This document shows positions 1 through 9,920 of a DNA stretch of 64,000 nucleotides, in pieces (the first letter of the stretch is position 1; each line of letters starts with the position of its first letter). The notes beneath the pieces are model-generated. The model saw only the letters and a program-made list of their open reading frames with translations. It had not been told where the DNA came from and ran no database searches. The position numbers were made by a program, and so were the translations under genes. This DNA is from Gilliamella mensalis (lineage in GTDB: Bacteria; Pseudomonadota; Gammaproteobacteria; Enterobacterales; Orbaceae): assembly GCF_900103085.1 (NCBI RefSeq), contig NZ_FMWR01000007.1, forward strand, positions 124,001 to 188,000. The letters run 5' to 3'.

Positions 1-312
1 CTGAGTGAGTCCATGTAAGTCCAAAAAAAATTCTGGCTCATAAAATCCACGGCGTAATTTTTTTACTTCATAGGGGTCGGCATTTTCTCGACTATAGCGG
101 ATAGGATCTTGTTGTAATAGCGGTTGATAATTATCAGAAAAATAAAACTCAGCATGAATTTTTTCATGTTGTAGTTTTTGTGTTTCCATTATTTTTTGGG
201 AGCGTTTTATCGGTTTATGAACAACGGTATCTTGTTTTAGCTTTTTGGTATTACCAATACTATTTTTAAACAAGTTTATGTCATCTTGGTCTAAGTTAAA
301 TTTATTTGGCAT
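1..312 (-). CDS. smrB: SmrB-like Smr-domain endonuclease, N-terminal part
   Basis: The first 104 codons are present and the rest lies left of position 1. The ATG is at 310-312. The protein contains KQDTVVHKP near residue 36, FSDNYQPLL near 68, VKKLRRGFYEPE near 87 and ends in FLDLHGLTQ, the beginning of the Smr domain with its DLHG motif. This order matches E. coli SmrB (YfcN) along the whole visible part. SmrB is known as a nuclease that cuts mRNA at collided ribosomes to start rescue. The start lies 6 bases after the nth stop, so the two are probably cotranscribed. The C-terminal catalytic region cannot be judged from this window. Confidence 0.85.
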   Translation of the reverse strand, partial: MPNKFNLDQDDINLFKNSIGNTKKLKQDTVVHKPIKRSQKIMETQKLQHEKIHAEFYFSDNYQPLLQQDPIRYSRENADPYEVKKLRRGFYEPEFFLDLHGLTQ

Positions 313-318
313 TAATTT

Positions 319-957
319 TCACTCTGGGTAAACTTTTTGTTTAAATTCGCACAAATCTTCTATAACACAGGCACCACATCTAGGTTTTCTGGCAATACAG
401 GTATAACGCCCATGTAAAATTAGCCAGTGGTGGCAATTTATTTTATATTCTTTGGGTACGACCTTCAGCAATTTTTCTTCAACTGCTTCAACAGTTTTAC
501 CGGGTGCAAAACCTGTACGGTTACTTACCCTAAATATATGTGTATCGACGGCAATGGTTGGCCAACCAAAAGCGGTGTTTAGCACAACATTGGCTGTTTT
601 ACGACCAACGCCAGGTAATTCAATTAGCGCATCAAAATTTTCAGGCACTTCACCTTGATATTTATCTACCAATATTTGACAGGTTTTAATAATGTTCTGT
701 GCTTTACTATTATAAAGCCCAATGGTGCGGATATAGCTTTTTAGTTTATCAACGCCAAGAGCCAAAATTTGATCAGCAGTATTTGCAACAGCAAACAAGG
801 GTTGGGTGGCTTTATTTACACTCACATCAGTTGCTTGTGCTGAAAGTACTACTGCAATTAGCAGTTCAAAAGGTGTCTGATAAATAAGTTCTGTTGTTGG
901 ATCTTTAATATGATCCTTTAATCTTTCTAAAATTTGGATTCGGGTTGATTGTTTCAC
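319..957 (-). CDS. nth: Endonuclease III, DNA glycosylase/AP lyase
   Basis: This 212-residue protein removes oxidised pyrimidines and nicks abasic sites in base excision repair. The helix-hairpin-helix LPGVGRKTANVV (114-125) carries the catalytic lysine at 120, and the catalytic aspartate is D138 in AVDTHIFRV. Four cysteines at 187, 194, 197 and 203 form the C-x6-C-x2-C-x5-C loop that binds a [4Fe-4S] cluster. Length and residue numbers coincide with E. coli Nth (211 residues). It is followed closely by smrB on the same strand. In E. coli nth belongs to the rnf operon; no rnf genes flank it here. Confidence 0.97.
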   Translation of the reverse strand: MKQSTRIQILERLKDHIKDPTTELIYQTPFELLIAVVLSAQATDVSVNKATQPLFAVANTADQILALGVDKLKSYIRTIGLYNSKAQNIIKTCQILVDKYQGEVPENFDALIELPGVGRKTANVVLNTAFGWPTIAVDTHIFRVSNRTGFAPGKTVEAVEEKLLKVVPKEYKINCHHWLILHGRYTCIARKPRCGACVIEDLCEFKQKVYPE

Positions 958-1224
958 AAAATAATTATATTAAAAATAGTGAGGCATATATTATATACTT
1001 TTATTTACAGTTTATCTGTAGGTTGCATTTAGTTTTTATATAGATCAGATTAATAAAAAGCATCAAGTACTATTACCAATTACAAAATATATTTATTACA
1101 CACGTTGTGTACATTTTAGTTATTTGAGCATTCACATTCATAATCACTGACTTTTTAGCATGGTGATTTTATGATAAGCTAACCAACTATTTTTTTAATT
1201 TATCAAATAAGGTTTTTTAAAGAT

Positions 1225-2712
1225 ATGTCCTTACCAATGATTGTCACCTTTGCTGTATACATTTTAGGCATGATTGCAATAGGTTTTTTTGCATTTCGAT
1301 CGACGCAGAATTTTGGTGATTATATTTTAGGTGGGCGTCGTATCGGTAGTGTTGTCACAGCACTTTCAGCTGGCGCATCAGATATGAGCGGTTGGTTATT
1401 AATGGGATTACCTGGTGCAGTTTTTTTGTTTGGTATTTCTCAAAGTTGGATTGCAATTGGGTTGATTATTGGTGCTTATTTGAATTGGTTACTCATTGCT
1501 GGGAGATTACGTGTCTTTACGGAAATCAACCATAATTCATTAACTTTACCCGATTATTTTGCTCGTCGATTTGATGATAAAAGCTCATTGCTGCGTATTA
1601 TTTCAGCCGTTATTATTTTAATCTTTTTTACTGTTTATTGTGCTTCTGGTGTAGTTGCGGGTGCAAAATTATTCGAAAGTACATTTGGTATGAGCTATGG
1701 TTGGGCAATGCTTGCAGGTGCTGGTGCAACCATTGCCTATACGTTTATTGGTGGTTTTTTAGCTGTCAGTTGGACTGATACTATTCAAGCGAGTTTAATG
1801 ATGTTTGCACTTATTCTAACGCCGATTATGGTTATGGTAAATGCAGGTGGGCTTACTGATGCATTGACATATATTCAATCGCTTAATCCTGATTACACCA
1901 ATTTATTTGCTCACATGGATTTTATCGCTATTATTTCATTATTAGGCTGGGGTCTTGGCTATTTTGGGCAACCTCATATTTTAGCCAGATTTATGGCGGC
2001 TGATTCACATCAAGTCATGAAAAATGCACGCCGAATTAGTATGACTTGGATGGTGTTATGTTTAGCTGGAGCTATTACGGTTGGCTTTTTTGGTATTGCT
2101 TTTTTCTCCAATCATCCTGAATTTGTCTATTTGATTAATAACGGCAAACATGAACGCATTTTTATTGAGCTTTCAAAGTTATTATTTAATCCTTGGATTG
2201 CAGGTGTATTGCTTGCAGCTATTTTAGCTGCGGTAATGAGCACATTAAGTTGCCAGCTATTAGTTTGTTCTAGTGCTATAACGGAAGATTTTTACCGAGC
2301 CTTTTTTAGACCAAAAGCAAAACAAAAAGAACTTGTTTGGGTTGGGCGTATAATGGTGCTATTAGTTTCAGTTATTGCAATTTTATTAGCCATTAATCCA
2401 AATAATAGTGTACTTGATTTAGTCAGCCATGCTTGGGCTGGATTTGGCGCAGCGTTTGGACCAATTATTGTTTTTTCAGTATTTTGGTCACGAATGACTC
2501 GTAACGGTGCACTCGCTGGAATGGTAACAGGTACAATAACGGTGTTGCTATGGATTAATTTCAATTGGTTTAATCTTTATTCGCTTATTCCTGGATTTTT
2601 ATTAGCGTCTATCGCAATTGTTATTTTTAGTCTTTTTGATAAAAAGCCAAACGAAATAGTGGTAGATCATTTTAAACAAGCGTACAAACGCTATCATAAC
2701 AATACAAACTAA
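1225..2712 (+). CDS. putP: Sodium/proline symporter PutP
   Basis: This 495-residue protein is a member of the sodium:solute symporter family in the inner membrane, which imports proline with Na+. The N-terminus carries the family signature FGDYILGGRRIG (30-41), followed by SAGASDMSGWLLMGLPG (48-64), the segment holding sodium and proline ligands in E. coli PutP. About twelve to thirteen hydrophobic helices follow, and the length is close to E. coli PutP (502). It is a single gene with a 267-base upstream gap that should hold its promoter. No putA is visible nearby, so the proline may serve as osmolyte or nutrient. Confidence 0.93.
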   Translation: MSLPMIVTFAVYILGMIAIGFFAFRSTQNFGDYILGGRRIGSVVTALSAGASDMSGWLLMGLPGAVFLFGISQSWIAIGLIIGAYLNWLLIAGRLRVFTEINHNSLTLPDYFARRFDDKSSLLRIISAVIILIFFTVYCASGVVAGAKLFESTFGMSYGWAMLAGAGATIAYTFIGGFLAVSWTDTIQASLMMFALILTPIMVMVNAGGLTDALTYIQSLNPDYTNLFAHMDFIAIISLLGWGLGYFGQPHILARFMAADSHQVMKNARRISMTWMVLCLAGAITVGFFGIAFFSNHPEFVYLINNGKHERIFIELSKLLFNPWIAGVLLAAILAAVMSTLSCQLLVCSSAITEDFYRAFFRPKAKQKELVWVGRIMVLLVSVIAILLAINPNNSVLDLVSHAWAGFGAAFGPIIVFSVFWSRMTRNGALAGMVTGTITVLLWINFNWFNLYSLIPGFLLASIAIVIFSLFDKKPNEIVVDHFKQAYKRYHNNTN

Positions 2713-2768
2713 AATAAATCTTATTTAAACTAGAATATAAACGTAATAAATTTAATAGGTAAAATATC

Positions 2769-4040
2769 ATGACAAAAAATGTGATCAAACAACTACAAGA
2801 GCGTGGACTGATTGCTCAGCTTACCGATGAAAAAGCATTAATAGAACAAATAGAACAAAATCCTATTGCGCTTTATTGTGGTTTTGATCCAACAGCAGAT
2901 AGTTTGCATCTCGGTCATTTAGTTCCATTACTTTGTTTAAAACGTTTTCAGTTAGCTGGTCATAAACCTGTTGCGCTTGTAGGTGGAGCAACAGGTTTAA
3001 TTGGTGATCCAAGTTTTAAAGCTGTTGAGCGAAAACTTAATACTGAAGAGACAGTTGTTGAGTGGAGCGAAAAAATCAAACAACAAGTTTCCCCATTTTT
3101 AGATTTTAATTGTGGTGAAAATTCGGCAATTGTGGCTAATAACTACGATTGGTTTAGTGGCATGAATGTGCTGACATTTTTACGTGATATTGGTAAATAT
3201 TTTTCGGTTAATGCGATGATCAATAAAGAATCAGTTAAGCAACGTATTGATCGTGATGAAGTGGGTATCTCATTTACTGAATTTTCTTATAGCTTATTAC
3301 AATCTTATGATTTTGCTTGTTTGAATCAATCGCATGATGTTGTTTTACAAATTGGTGGTTCTGATCAGTGGGGTAACATTACTGCCGGTATTGATTTAAC
3401 TCGTCGCTTACATCAAAAACAGGTTTATGGTTTGACTGTGCCGTTAATTACTAAATCAGATGGAACTAAATTTGGTAAAACTGAAAGTGGTGCAGTATGG
3501 CTTGATCCTAAAAAGACCAGTCCGTATAAATTTTATCAATTCTGGATTAATACGGCAGATGCGGATGTTTATCGTTTTCTTAAATTTTTCACATTTATGC
3601 CATTAAGTGATATTGACGCATTAGAGCTAGAGGATAAGAATAGTGGTGTTGCTCCTAGGGCGCAATATGTATTAGCTGAAGAAGTAACTCGTTTGGTACA
3701 TGGCGAAGAAGGCCTTATGGCAGCAAAACGTATCACGGAAAGTTTATTTTCAGGCAAATTAAGTGAATTATCAAAAGCTGATTTTGAACAATTGGCCCAA
3801 GATGGCATGCCAACGGTGACAATTGATAATGATGCAGATTTACAGCAAGCAATCGTTAATGCACAGTTTGCGCCATCAAGAGGACAAGCGAGAAAAATGA
3901 TTGAATCGAATGCTATTTCAATTAATGGTGAGCGTAATTCTACAGTGGATTATCAATTTTCTGATAATGATAAACTTTTTAATCGTTATACATTGCTTCG
4001 ACGTGGTAAAAAATATTACTGCTTGTTGATTTGGAGCTAA
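2769..4040 (+). CDS. tyrS: Tyrosyl-tRNA synthetase
   Basis: This class I aminoacyl-tRNA synthetase charges tRNA-Tyr. The HIGH-type motif HLGH lies at 47-50 and the KMSKS-type loop is KFGKT at 234-238. [12 protein letters not shown] (196-207) is the tyrosine-site segment. The C-terminal part from about 355 contains an S4-type RNA-binding domain ([19 protein letters not shown]). The length of 423 compares with 424 in E. coli. The gene is followed after 4 bases by pdxY, whose ribosome-binding site lies inside the last tyrS codons, the same linkage as in E. coli. Confidence 0.97.
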   Translation: MTKNVIKQLQERGLIAQLTDEKALIEQIEQNPIALYCGFDPTADSLHLGHLVPLLCLKRFQLAGHKPVALVGGATGLIGDPSFKAVERKLNTEETVVEWSEKIKQQVSPFLDFNCGENSAIVANNYDWFSGMNVLTFLRDIGKYFSVNAMINKESVKQRIDRDEVGISFTEFSYSLLQSYDFACLNQSHDVVLQIGGSDQWGNITAGIDLTRRLHQKQVYGLTVPLITKSDGTKFGKTESGAVWLDPKKTSPYKFYQFWINTADADVYRFLKFFTFMPLSDIDALELEDKNSGVAPRAQYVLAEEVTRLVHGEEGLMAAKRITESLFSGKLSELSKADFEQLAQDGMPTVTIDNDADLQQAIVNAQFAPSRGQARKMIESNAISINGERNSTVDYQFSDNDKLFNRYTLLRRGKKYYCLLIWS

Positions 4041-4044
4041 TTTT

Positions 4045-4911
4045 ATGAAAAATATTTTATCGATTCAGTCTCATGTTGTATTTGGTCATGCTGGAAATAG
4101 TGCAGCTGAGTTCCCTATGCGTCGAATAGGTGTAAATGTTTGGCCTTTAAATACCGTACAATTTTCTAATCATACTCAATATCGTCAATGGACTGGAACG
4201 GTAATGGCTGCATCTCATTTAACTGAGATTGCTGATGGAATTAATGAAATTGATGAACTAAAACGTTGTGATGCGGTATTAAGTGGTTATATGGGCTCGC
4301 CGGAACAAGGTAATGCTATTATTGAGATTGTTAAAAAAGTAAAAGCGGTTAATCCAAATGCTATTTATTTTTGCGATCCAGTAATGGGTCATCCAGAAAA
4401 AGGATGTTTTGTTGCTCCAGGTGTATCAGAGTTTTTATGCAATACTGCACTGCCTATGGCAGATATGATGGCTCCAAATATTTTGGAGCTTGAAGAGCTA
4501 AATGGTAAACAACGTATCAATAATGTTGAACAGGCAATTTTAGCATGTCGAGAGTTATGTAAAAAAGGACCTAAAGCGATTTTAGTTAAACATTTAAGCC
4601 GAGCTGGATATAAAATTGATCGGTTTGAAATGTTGCTTGTGACTCAAGATGAAGCATGGCATATTGATCGCCCACTCGTTGATTTTGGTGTAAGGCAGCC
4701 GGTTGGTGTTGGTGATATGACAAGCGGATTATTTTTAGCTAATATTTTACTTGGAAAATCATTGGTGGAAGCTCTAGAACATACTACTTCAGCGGTGTAT
4801 GCAGTTATGCTTGAAACCTTAAAACAAGATGAATATGAATTACAATTAGTTGCAGCACAAAATGAAATTGACAAACCAACACAATGGTTTAATGCAAAAA
4901 AAATTGATTAA
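4045..4911 (+). CDS. pdxY: Pyridoxal kinase PdxY
   Basis: This 288-residue ribokinase-fold kinase phosphorylates pyridoxal to pyridoxal 5'-phosphate in the B6 salvage pathway. The N-terminus ([22 protein letters not shown]) is the family start, [15 protein letters not shown] lies near 110-123, and the catalytic [10 protein letters not shown] segment with its aspartate is near residue 223. It directly follows tyrS and was probably acquired in the same transcript. GGAGCT at the end of tyrS serves as ribosome-binding site. The product cofactor would serve PLP enzymes such as the aminotransferase at 43.5 kb, but this link is only general. Confidence 0.95.
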   Translation: MKNILSIQSHVVFGHAGNSAAEFPMRRIGVNVWPLNTVQFSNHTQYRQWTGTVMAASHLTEIADGINEIDELKRCDAVLSGYMGSPEQGNAIIEIVKKVKAVNPNAIYFCDPVMGHPEKGCFVAPGVSEFLCNTALPMADMMAPNILELEELNGKQRINNVEQAILACRELCKKGPKAILVKHLSRAGYKIDRFEMLLVTQDEAWHIDRPLVDFGVRQPVGVGDMTSGLFLANILLGKSLVEALEHTTSAVYAVMLETLKQDEYELQLVAAQNEIDKPTQWFNAKKID

Positions 4912-4971
4912 TTATAAAAATATGTAAAAATGGAACTAGCTAACGGTTAGTATTAAATTTATGAGGGGATA

Positions 4972-5412
4972 ATGGACGATATTTCATTAGGAGTGATGCT
5001 CGCTGATTTACGAGAACAAATGGGATTAACTCAGGATGATATTGCCAATAAAATTCATGTGCGAAAAACGGTGATTGACGATATCGAAAAAGACCAATTG
5101 CCTCATGCCCCTCTTGTTTTTGTCAAAGGTTATATTCGTTCTTATGCAGAAATTGTCGGCTTATCAGCTGATCAGTATCAACCTCATATCGATGAATTAG
5201 CCAAACAATCTAAGTCCCGACAAAAGAAAATTCAACCACAAGGGTTTATAACAAAAAAACAGGGAAAGCCCTCCTTTATTTTGATCGGTGTATTTGTTGT
5301 TCTTTGTGCGCTTGGTATAACTTTATATTATATTAATAAGGACGATAAAAATAATCTTATTGAAGTAAGTCATTATATTTCTCCATCCCCTATTACCCGT
5401 GTTAATAGTTAG
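4972..5412 (+). CDS. rodZ: Short RodZ-type membrane HTH protein
   Basis: This 146-residue protein has an N-terminal helix-turn-helix (residues 6-60, LADLREQMGLTQDDIANKI and the VKGYIRSYAEIVGL segment) typical of RodZ, which links MreB filaments to the wall-building machinery. One membrane segment spans about 101-120. Only some 25 residues follow it, whereas E. coli RodZ (337 residues) continues with a long periplasmic linker and beta domain. The 79-base gap before ispG leaves no room for a lost part. Position before ispG-hisS-yfgM-bamB-der supports the identity. A strong GAGGGG sequence precedes the ATG. Confidence 0.85.
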   Translation: MDDISLGVMLADLREQMGLTQDDIANKIHVRKTVIDDIEKDQLPHAPLVFVKGYIRSYAEIVGLSADQYQPHIDELAKQSKSRQKKIQPQGFITKKQGKPSFILIGVFVVLCALGITLYYINKDDKNNLIEVSHYISPSPITRVNS

Positions 5413-5497
5413 CAAATTTTCTTATTCTCATACAGACATTTGCCTTAAATCTTGTTAAGATTGCTGGCTAGTTATTTTGTAATATGGTTAAGTGTGT

Positions 5498-6607
5498 ATG
5501 AGTCATCAGGATTCACCAATTATTAGACGAGAATCTACCCGAATTTATGTCGGCAATGTTCCTATTGGTGGCGGAGCACCAATAGCTGTTCAATCGATGA
5601 CAAATACGCGTACTACGGATGTCGAAAAAACGGTAGCTCAAATTCAAGCGCTTGAACGTGTTGGGGTGGATATTGTGCGCGTTTCTATTCCAACAATGGA
5701 TGCGGCTGAAGCGTTTAAATTGATTAAACAACAAGCTAAAGTGCCGCTGATTGCTGATATTCATTTTGATTATCGTATTGCTTTAAAAGTGGCAGAATAT
5801 GGCGTTGATTGTTTAAGAATTAATCCCGGTAATATAGGCAATGAATCAAGGATCCGTGCGGTTGTCGATTGTGCAAAAGATAAAAATATTCCAATACGTA
5901 TTGGGGTTAATTCAGGTTCACTTGAAAAAGATATCCAAGAGAAATATGGCGAGCCTACTCCCAAAGCGATTGTCGAGTCAGCAATGCGTCATGTCGATAT
6001 ACTTAATAGACTTAATTTTGATCAATTCAAGGTCAGTGTAAAAGCATCTGATGTGTTTACTGCAGTTGATGCTTATCGTTTGTTAGCTAAGCAAATTAAG
6101 CAGCCATTACATTTAGGTATAACTGAGGCCGGTGGCGTGCGGAGTGGTGCAATTAAATCAGCTATTGGATTGGGATTATTGCTATCAGAAGGAATTGGCG
6201 ATACACTCCGGGTATCTTTAGCGGCTGATCCTACTGAAGAAGTGAAAGTTGGATTTGATATTTTAAAATCGTTGCGTATACGGGCTCGTGGTATTAATTT
6301 TATTGCCTGTCCAACCTGTTCGCGCCAAGAGTTTGATGTGATTAATACCGTCAATATATTAGAGCAGCGATTAGAAGATATTATTACGCCAATGGATGTA
6401 TCTATTATTGGTTGTGTGGTTAACGGTCCGGGCGAGGCGTTAGCTTCAACAATGGGGGTTGCTGGCGGTCATAACAAAAGTGGTTTTTATGAAGATGGTG
6501 TACGTATTGGCCGTATTGATAATGAACAAATGATTGATGAGTTAGAAGCTAAAATTCGTGCTAAAGCATTAATATTAAAAAACAGAATTACAGCAACTGA
6601 ATTATAA
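5498..6607 (+). CDS. ispG: HMBPP synthase IspG (GcpE)
   Basis: IspG catalyses reductive opening of 2-C-methylerythritol 2,4-cyclodiphosphate to HMBPP in the MEP isoprenoid pathway. The barrel region ([33 protein letters not shown]) is almost identical to the E. coli protein, and the [4Fe-4S] ligands are in CPTC near 271-274 and GCVVNGPGE near 306. I chose ATG at 5498 (369 residues, starting MSHQDSP); an in-frame GTG lies two codons upstream at 5492. The ribosome-binding site is weak for either start. It is the second gene of the rodZ to der series. Confidence 0.96.
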   Translation: MSHQDSPIIRRESTRIYVGNVPIGGGAPIAVQSMTNTRTTDVEKTVAQIQALERVGVDIVRVSIPTMDAAEAFKLIKQQAKVPLIADIHFDYRIALKVAEYGVDCLRINPGNIGNESRIRAVVDCAKDKNIPIRIGVNSGSLEKDIQEKYGEPTPKAIVESAMRHVDILNRLNFDQFKVSVKASDVFTAVDAYRLLAKQIKQPLHLGITEAGGVRSGAIKSAIGLGLLLSEGIGDTLRVSLAADPTEEVKVGFDILKSLRIRARGINFIACPTCSRQEFDVINTVNILEQRLEDIITPMDVSIIGCVVNGPGEALASTMGVAGGHNKSGFYEDGVRIGRIDNEQMIDELEAKIRAKALILKNRITATEL

Positions 6608-6631
6608 TCTTATTAGATAGCGAATAAATAA

Positions 6632-7909
6632 ATGACAGAAAAAAAGATTCAATCTATACGAGGAATGAACGATTTACTTCCAACAGATAGTGCAAGTTGG
6701 CAACAGATTGAAAAAATCGTTAAAGGCGTATTAAACAGTTATGGCTATAACGAAATTAGAACGCCCATTGTTGAAGATACTGCTCTATTTAAAAGAGCAG
6801 TAGGTGAAGTTACCGATATTGTTGAAAAAGAGATGTATACTTTCAACGATCGTAATGATGAAAGCATTACCCTGCGCCCTGAAATTACTGCCGGTTGTGT
6901 TCGTGCTGGCATTGAACATGGTCTTTTTTACAATCAAGAACAGCGTCTTTGGTATTTAGGGCCTGCTTTTCGTTACGAAAAACCACAAAAAGGGCGCTAT
7001 CGTCAATTTCATCAATTTGGTGTTGAAGTCTTTGGGCTTGAAGGACCAAATATTGATGCAGAGCTTATTTTATTAACGGCACGTTTTTGGAAAGCTTTAG
7101 GTATTGAAAAGCACACCTCTTTAGAACTCAACTCTATTGGTTCACTAGAAGCAAGAGCTAATTATCGAAATGCTTTAGTTGCTTTTCTTGAACAACATAA
7201 AGAAAAATTGGATGAAGACTGTTTACGTAGAATGTATACTAATCCATTGCGTGTACTTGATTCAAAAAATCCAGTTGTCCAAGAGCTACTCAATCACGCT
7301 CCAAAATTGTTTGATTATTTAGATGAAGAATCTAAACAGCACTTTGAAGGGCTATGTCGTTTATTGGATAACGCTGGAATAAACTACAATATTAATCAAA
7401 GATTAGTACGTGGATTAGATTACTATAATCGAACTGTTTTTGAATGGGTAACCAGTAGTTTAGGTGCGCAAGGTACCGTGTGTGGTGGTGGTCGTTATGA
7501 TGGGCTAGTTAGTCAACTGGGTGGACAACCAACACCCGCTGTCGGTTTTGCAATGGGTGTTGAGCGATTAGTATTATTAGTTCAAGCCGTTAATCCATCA
7601 TTAAACCAAGTTAATTTGATTGATGTTTATATGATTTCATCTGGTGATGAAAAGACAATTGCAGCAGCACAAGGTGTTGCAGAGCAATTGCACGATAGTC
7701 TACCTGATTGGCGAATCATGACAAACTATGGTAGTAGTAATTTTAAGAAACAATTTACCAAAGCTGACAAATTAGGTGCTAAAATAGCTATTATTATTGG
7801 CGAAAATGAATTGGCTAATCAATCAGTCATGATTAAAAATTTACAAACAGGCGAACAAGTTGAAGTTGCACAAAAAGAAGTTGTCCAAACTTGTTTGTCG
7901 ATTAAGTAA
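6632..7909 (+). CDS. hisS: Histidyl-tRNA synthetase
   Basis: This 425-residue class II synthetase charges tRNA-His. Class II motif 1 lies in the N-terminal segment, motif 2 around [19 protein letters not shown] (about 109-127), the histidine-specific [13 protein letters not shown] near 259 and motif 3 around [12 protein letters not shown] near 308. A C-terminal anticodon-binding domain starts near 330. E. coli HisS has 424 residues. It lies 24 bases after ispG and 18 bases before yfgM, in the same order as E. coli, so cotranscription is likely. Confidence 0.97.
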   Translation: MTEKKIQSIRGMNDLLPTDSASWQQIEKIVKGVLNSYGYNEIRTPIVEDTALFKRAVGEVTDIVEKEMYTFNDRNDESITLRPEITAGCVRAGIEHGLFYNQEQRLWYLGPAFRYEKPQKGRYRQFHQFGVEVFGLEGPNIDAELILLTARFWKALGIEKHTSLELNSIGSLEARANYRNALVAFLEQHKEKLDEDCLRRMYTNPLRVLDSKNPVVQELLNHAPKLFDYLDEESKQHFEGLCRLLDNAGINYNINQRLVRGLDYYNRTVFEWVTSSLGAQGTVCGGGRYDGLVSQLGGQPTPAVGFAMGVERLVLLVQAVNPSLNQVNLIDVYMISSGDEKTIAAAQGVAEQLHDSLPDWRIMTNYGSSNFKKQFTKADKLGAKIAIIIGENELANQSVMIKNLQTGEQVEVAQKEVVQTCLSIK

Positions 7910-7927
7910 AAGATATAGGAGAAAAAT

Positions 7928-8689
7928 GTGAGTCATCAGTTATCGAGTGAAGAACAACTGGAAGAGATAAAGGGCTTTTTTGCTAAAAAGTGGAAAATGA
8001 TTGTTGCGGTTTTGGTAATCGGATTACTAGCCTTTTTTGGCTGGCGTTATTGGCAATCATATAAAGCTGAAAAAGCGATTGAATCATCGGATAAGTATGA
8101 ACAATTACTTGCTCAATTAGATGATAATAAACCAGACTCTGTTAATGGGTTAGTCTCTTTTGCTAAAGACAACGACACTATTTATAGTGTGTTTGCTAAT
8201 TTGCGTGCGGCAAAATTTTTTGTTGAAGTATTAAAAGATTATTCTGGGGCTGAAGCATTATTAATTGACGCCTTAAAGAAAACTGATTCAGAGCCGGTTA
8301 AAGCGATAACCAACATTCGTATAGCTCGTTTACAGTATCAACAAGGTCAATATCAAGAAAGTTTAACATCGCTAGATAATGTAACTGGCGAAAGTTGGGG
8401 GGCGGTAATTAACGATCTTCGTGGTGATGTATTAGTTAAAATGACGCGTTATGCTGATGCAGTCAATGCCTACAATATTGCTTTAACTTCTTCTCCAAAC
8501 AAAGATTTAGAAGAAAATATTAAAATGAAGTTAAATCAAGCTGAATATCTAAAAGCAAAGCAACAAGCTGAACAAGAAGCCCAACAAGCAGCCAAAGAAG
8601 AGGCAGAACAAGAAGCTCAGGCAGCGAAACAAAAAGCCGAGCAAGAGGCGAAAGCAAAACAAGCTGAAACAGAAGGAAGTAACAATTAA
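7928..8689 (+). CDS. yfgM: YfgM, ancillary SecYEG translocon protein
   Basis: This 253-residue membrane protein has a short cytoplasmic start, one membrane helix at about 23-41 (MIVAVLVIGLLAFFGWRYW) and a periplasmic TPR-like domain from 60 to 200. YfgM is known to associate with the SecYEG translocon and PpiD and to pass clients to periplasmic chaperones. The start is GTG at 7928; the overlapping ATG at 7926 opens a frame that stops at once. Residues 204-250 form a tail rich in A, Q, E and K with heptad spacing, about 45 residues beyond the usual length of about 206, and absent from the E. coli protein. Confidence 0.92.
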   Translation: MSHQLSSEEQLEEIKGFFAKKWKMIVAVLVIGLLAFFGWRYWQSYKAEKAIESSDKYEQLLAQLDDNKPDSVNGLVSFAKDNDTIYSVFANLRAAKFFVEVLKDYSGAEALLIDALKKTDSEPVKAITNIRIARLQYQQGQYQESLTSLDNVTGESWGAVINDLRGDVLVKMTRYADAVNAYNIALTSSPNKDLEENIKMKLNQAEYLKAKQQAEQEAQQAAKEEAEQEAQAAKQKAEQEAKAKQAETEGSNN

Positions 8690-8715
8690 TTTATCCTGCT
8701 ATAAGGGTCTATACA

Positions 8716-9888
8716 ATGAAGTTATCAAAATATCTTTTTACTGGGGTTTTTGTCTTTTCACTTGCTGGATGCTCTTTATTCGGTGGGGAAGAAGAGATTG
8801 TTCAAATTTCACCCTCACCAACCGTAAATAATCAATTCCCTATCAAACAAGTGTGGAAAAGTAGTACGGCTGGCAATACTCATATCTATTCATTATTAGG
8901 TCCGATTAATTATGATAATGCTATTTATGCAGCAAGTCGTAGTGGTCAAGTTAAAGCACTTGATGTAGCAAGTGGCAAAACCATATGGGATGTTAACTTA
9001 TCGCAAAGCACGCTTTTTAGCAGCAAAACAGCACTGTTTTCAGGTGGCGTAAGTGCTGATGATAAATATGTATACCTAGGTAGTGAGCGCGCAGTTGTGT
9101 ATGCGTTAGATCGCAACAGTGGTAAAAAGGTGTGGGAAAAAACAGTAAAAGGCGAGGTGCTTGCCCGCCCAGTGCCTGCTGAAGACAAATTAATCATCCA
9201 TACTGCAAATGGCATTCTTCAAGGCCTTAATCGAGATACAGGTGATTATGTGTGGGATGTTTCTTTCGAGGTTCCTACATTATCGCTAAGAGGTAACTCC
9301 ACACCAACGATTGCTCATGGTGCAGCGATTGTGGGTGATGATACTGGTCGAGTAAATGCTTACTTTATTAATGATGGGCAATTAATTTGGCAACAACGTA
9401 TTTCACAACCATCAGGCTCTACTGAAATTGCAAAATTAAACGATGTTGATTCAACGCCCGTAGTTGAGGGTAATTTAGTTTATTCCGTTGGTTATAATGG
9501 TAGTTTAGTTGCACTGGATTTAAGTAATGGTCAAATTGTGTGGCGTAAAAAACTTGGATCTACTCACAGTTTTGCTATTGATACGAATCGATTATTTGTT
9601 ATAGACCAAAACGATAATATTCAAGCTATTGCTAAGAATGGTGGTGGTGAACTTTGGACTCAATCAAACTTTGCTCATCGTCAGTTAACTGATCCAGTGA
9701 TCTACCAAAATTATGTTGTGTTTGGTGATTTTGAAGGTTACCTATATTGGCTAAATGCTGAAAATGGTGAACTTGTCGCAAAAACACAAGTAAGTAGTAG
9801 CGGATTAATATCTAAACCATTAATAGTAGACAATAAAGTCATTGTTCAAGCTAAAAATGGTGATATTTATGCTTTTACAAAAAATTAA
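8716..9888 (+). CDS. bamB: BamB, outer membrane assembly lipoprotein
   Basis: This 390-residue protein begins with a lipoprotein signal peptide ending in the lipobox LAGC, the lipidated cysteine being residue 19. The rest is an eight-bladed beta-propeller of PQQ-type repeats, seen as recurring pieces such as VKALDVASGKTIWDVNL, VYALDRNSGKKVWEKTV, LVALDLSNGQIVWRKKL and LYWLNAENGELVAKT. BamB is part of the BAM complex that folds beta-barrel proteins into the outer membrane. It lies between yfgM and der as in E. coli (392 residues). Confidence 0.96.
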   Translation: MKLSKYLFTGVFVFSLAGCSLFGGEEEIVQISPSPTVNNQFPIKQVWKSSTAGNTHIYSLLGPINYDNAIYAASRSGQVKALDVASGKTIWDVNLSQSTLFSSKTALFSGGVSADDKYVYLGSERAVVYALDRNSGKKVWEKTVKGEVLARPVPAEDKLIIHTANGILQGLNRDTGDYVWDVSFEVPTLSLRGNSTPTIAHGAAIVGDDTGRVNAYFINDGQLIWQQRISQPSGSTEIAKLNDVDSTPVVEGNLVYSVGYNGSLVALDLSNGQIVWRKKLGSTHSFAIDTNRLFVIDQNDNIQAIAKNGGGELWTQSNFAHRQLTDPVIYQNYVVFGDFEGYLYWLNAENGELVAKTQVSSSGLISKPLIVDNKVIVQAKNGDIYAFTKN

Positions 9889-9920
9889 TACACAAAATTA
9901 AAGTAATTTAGAGAATAAAC

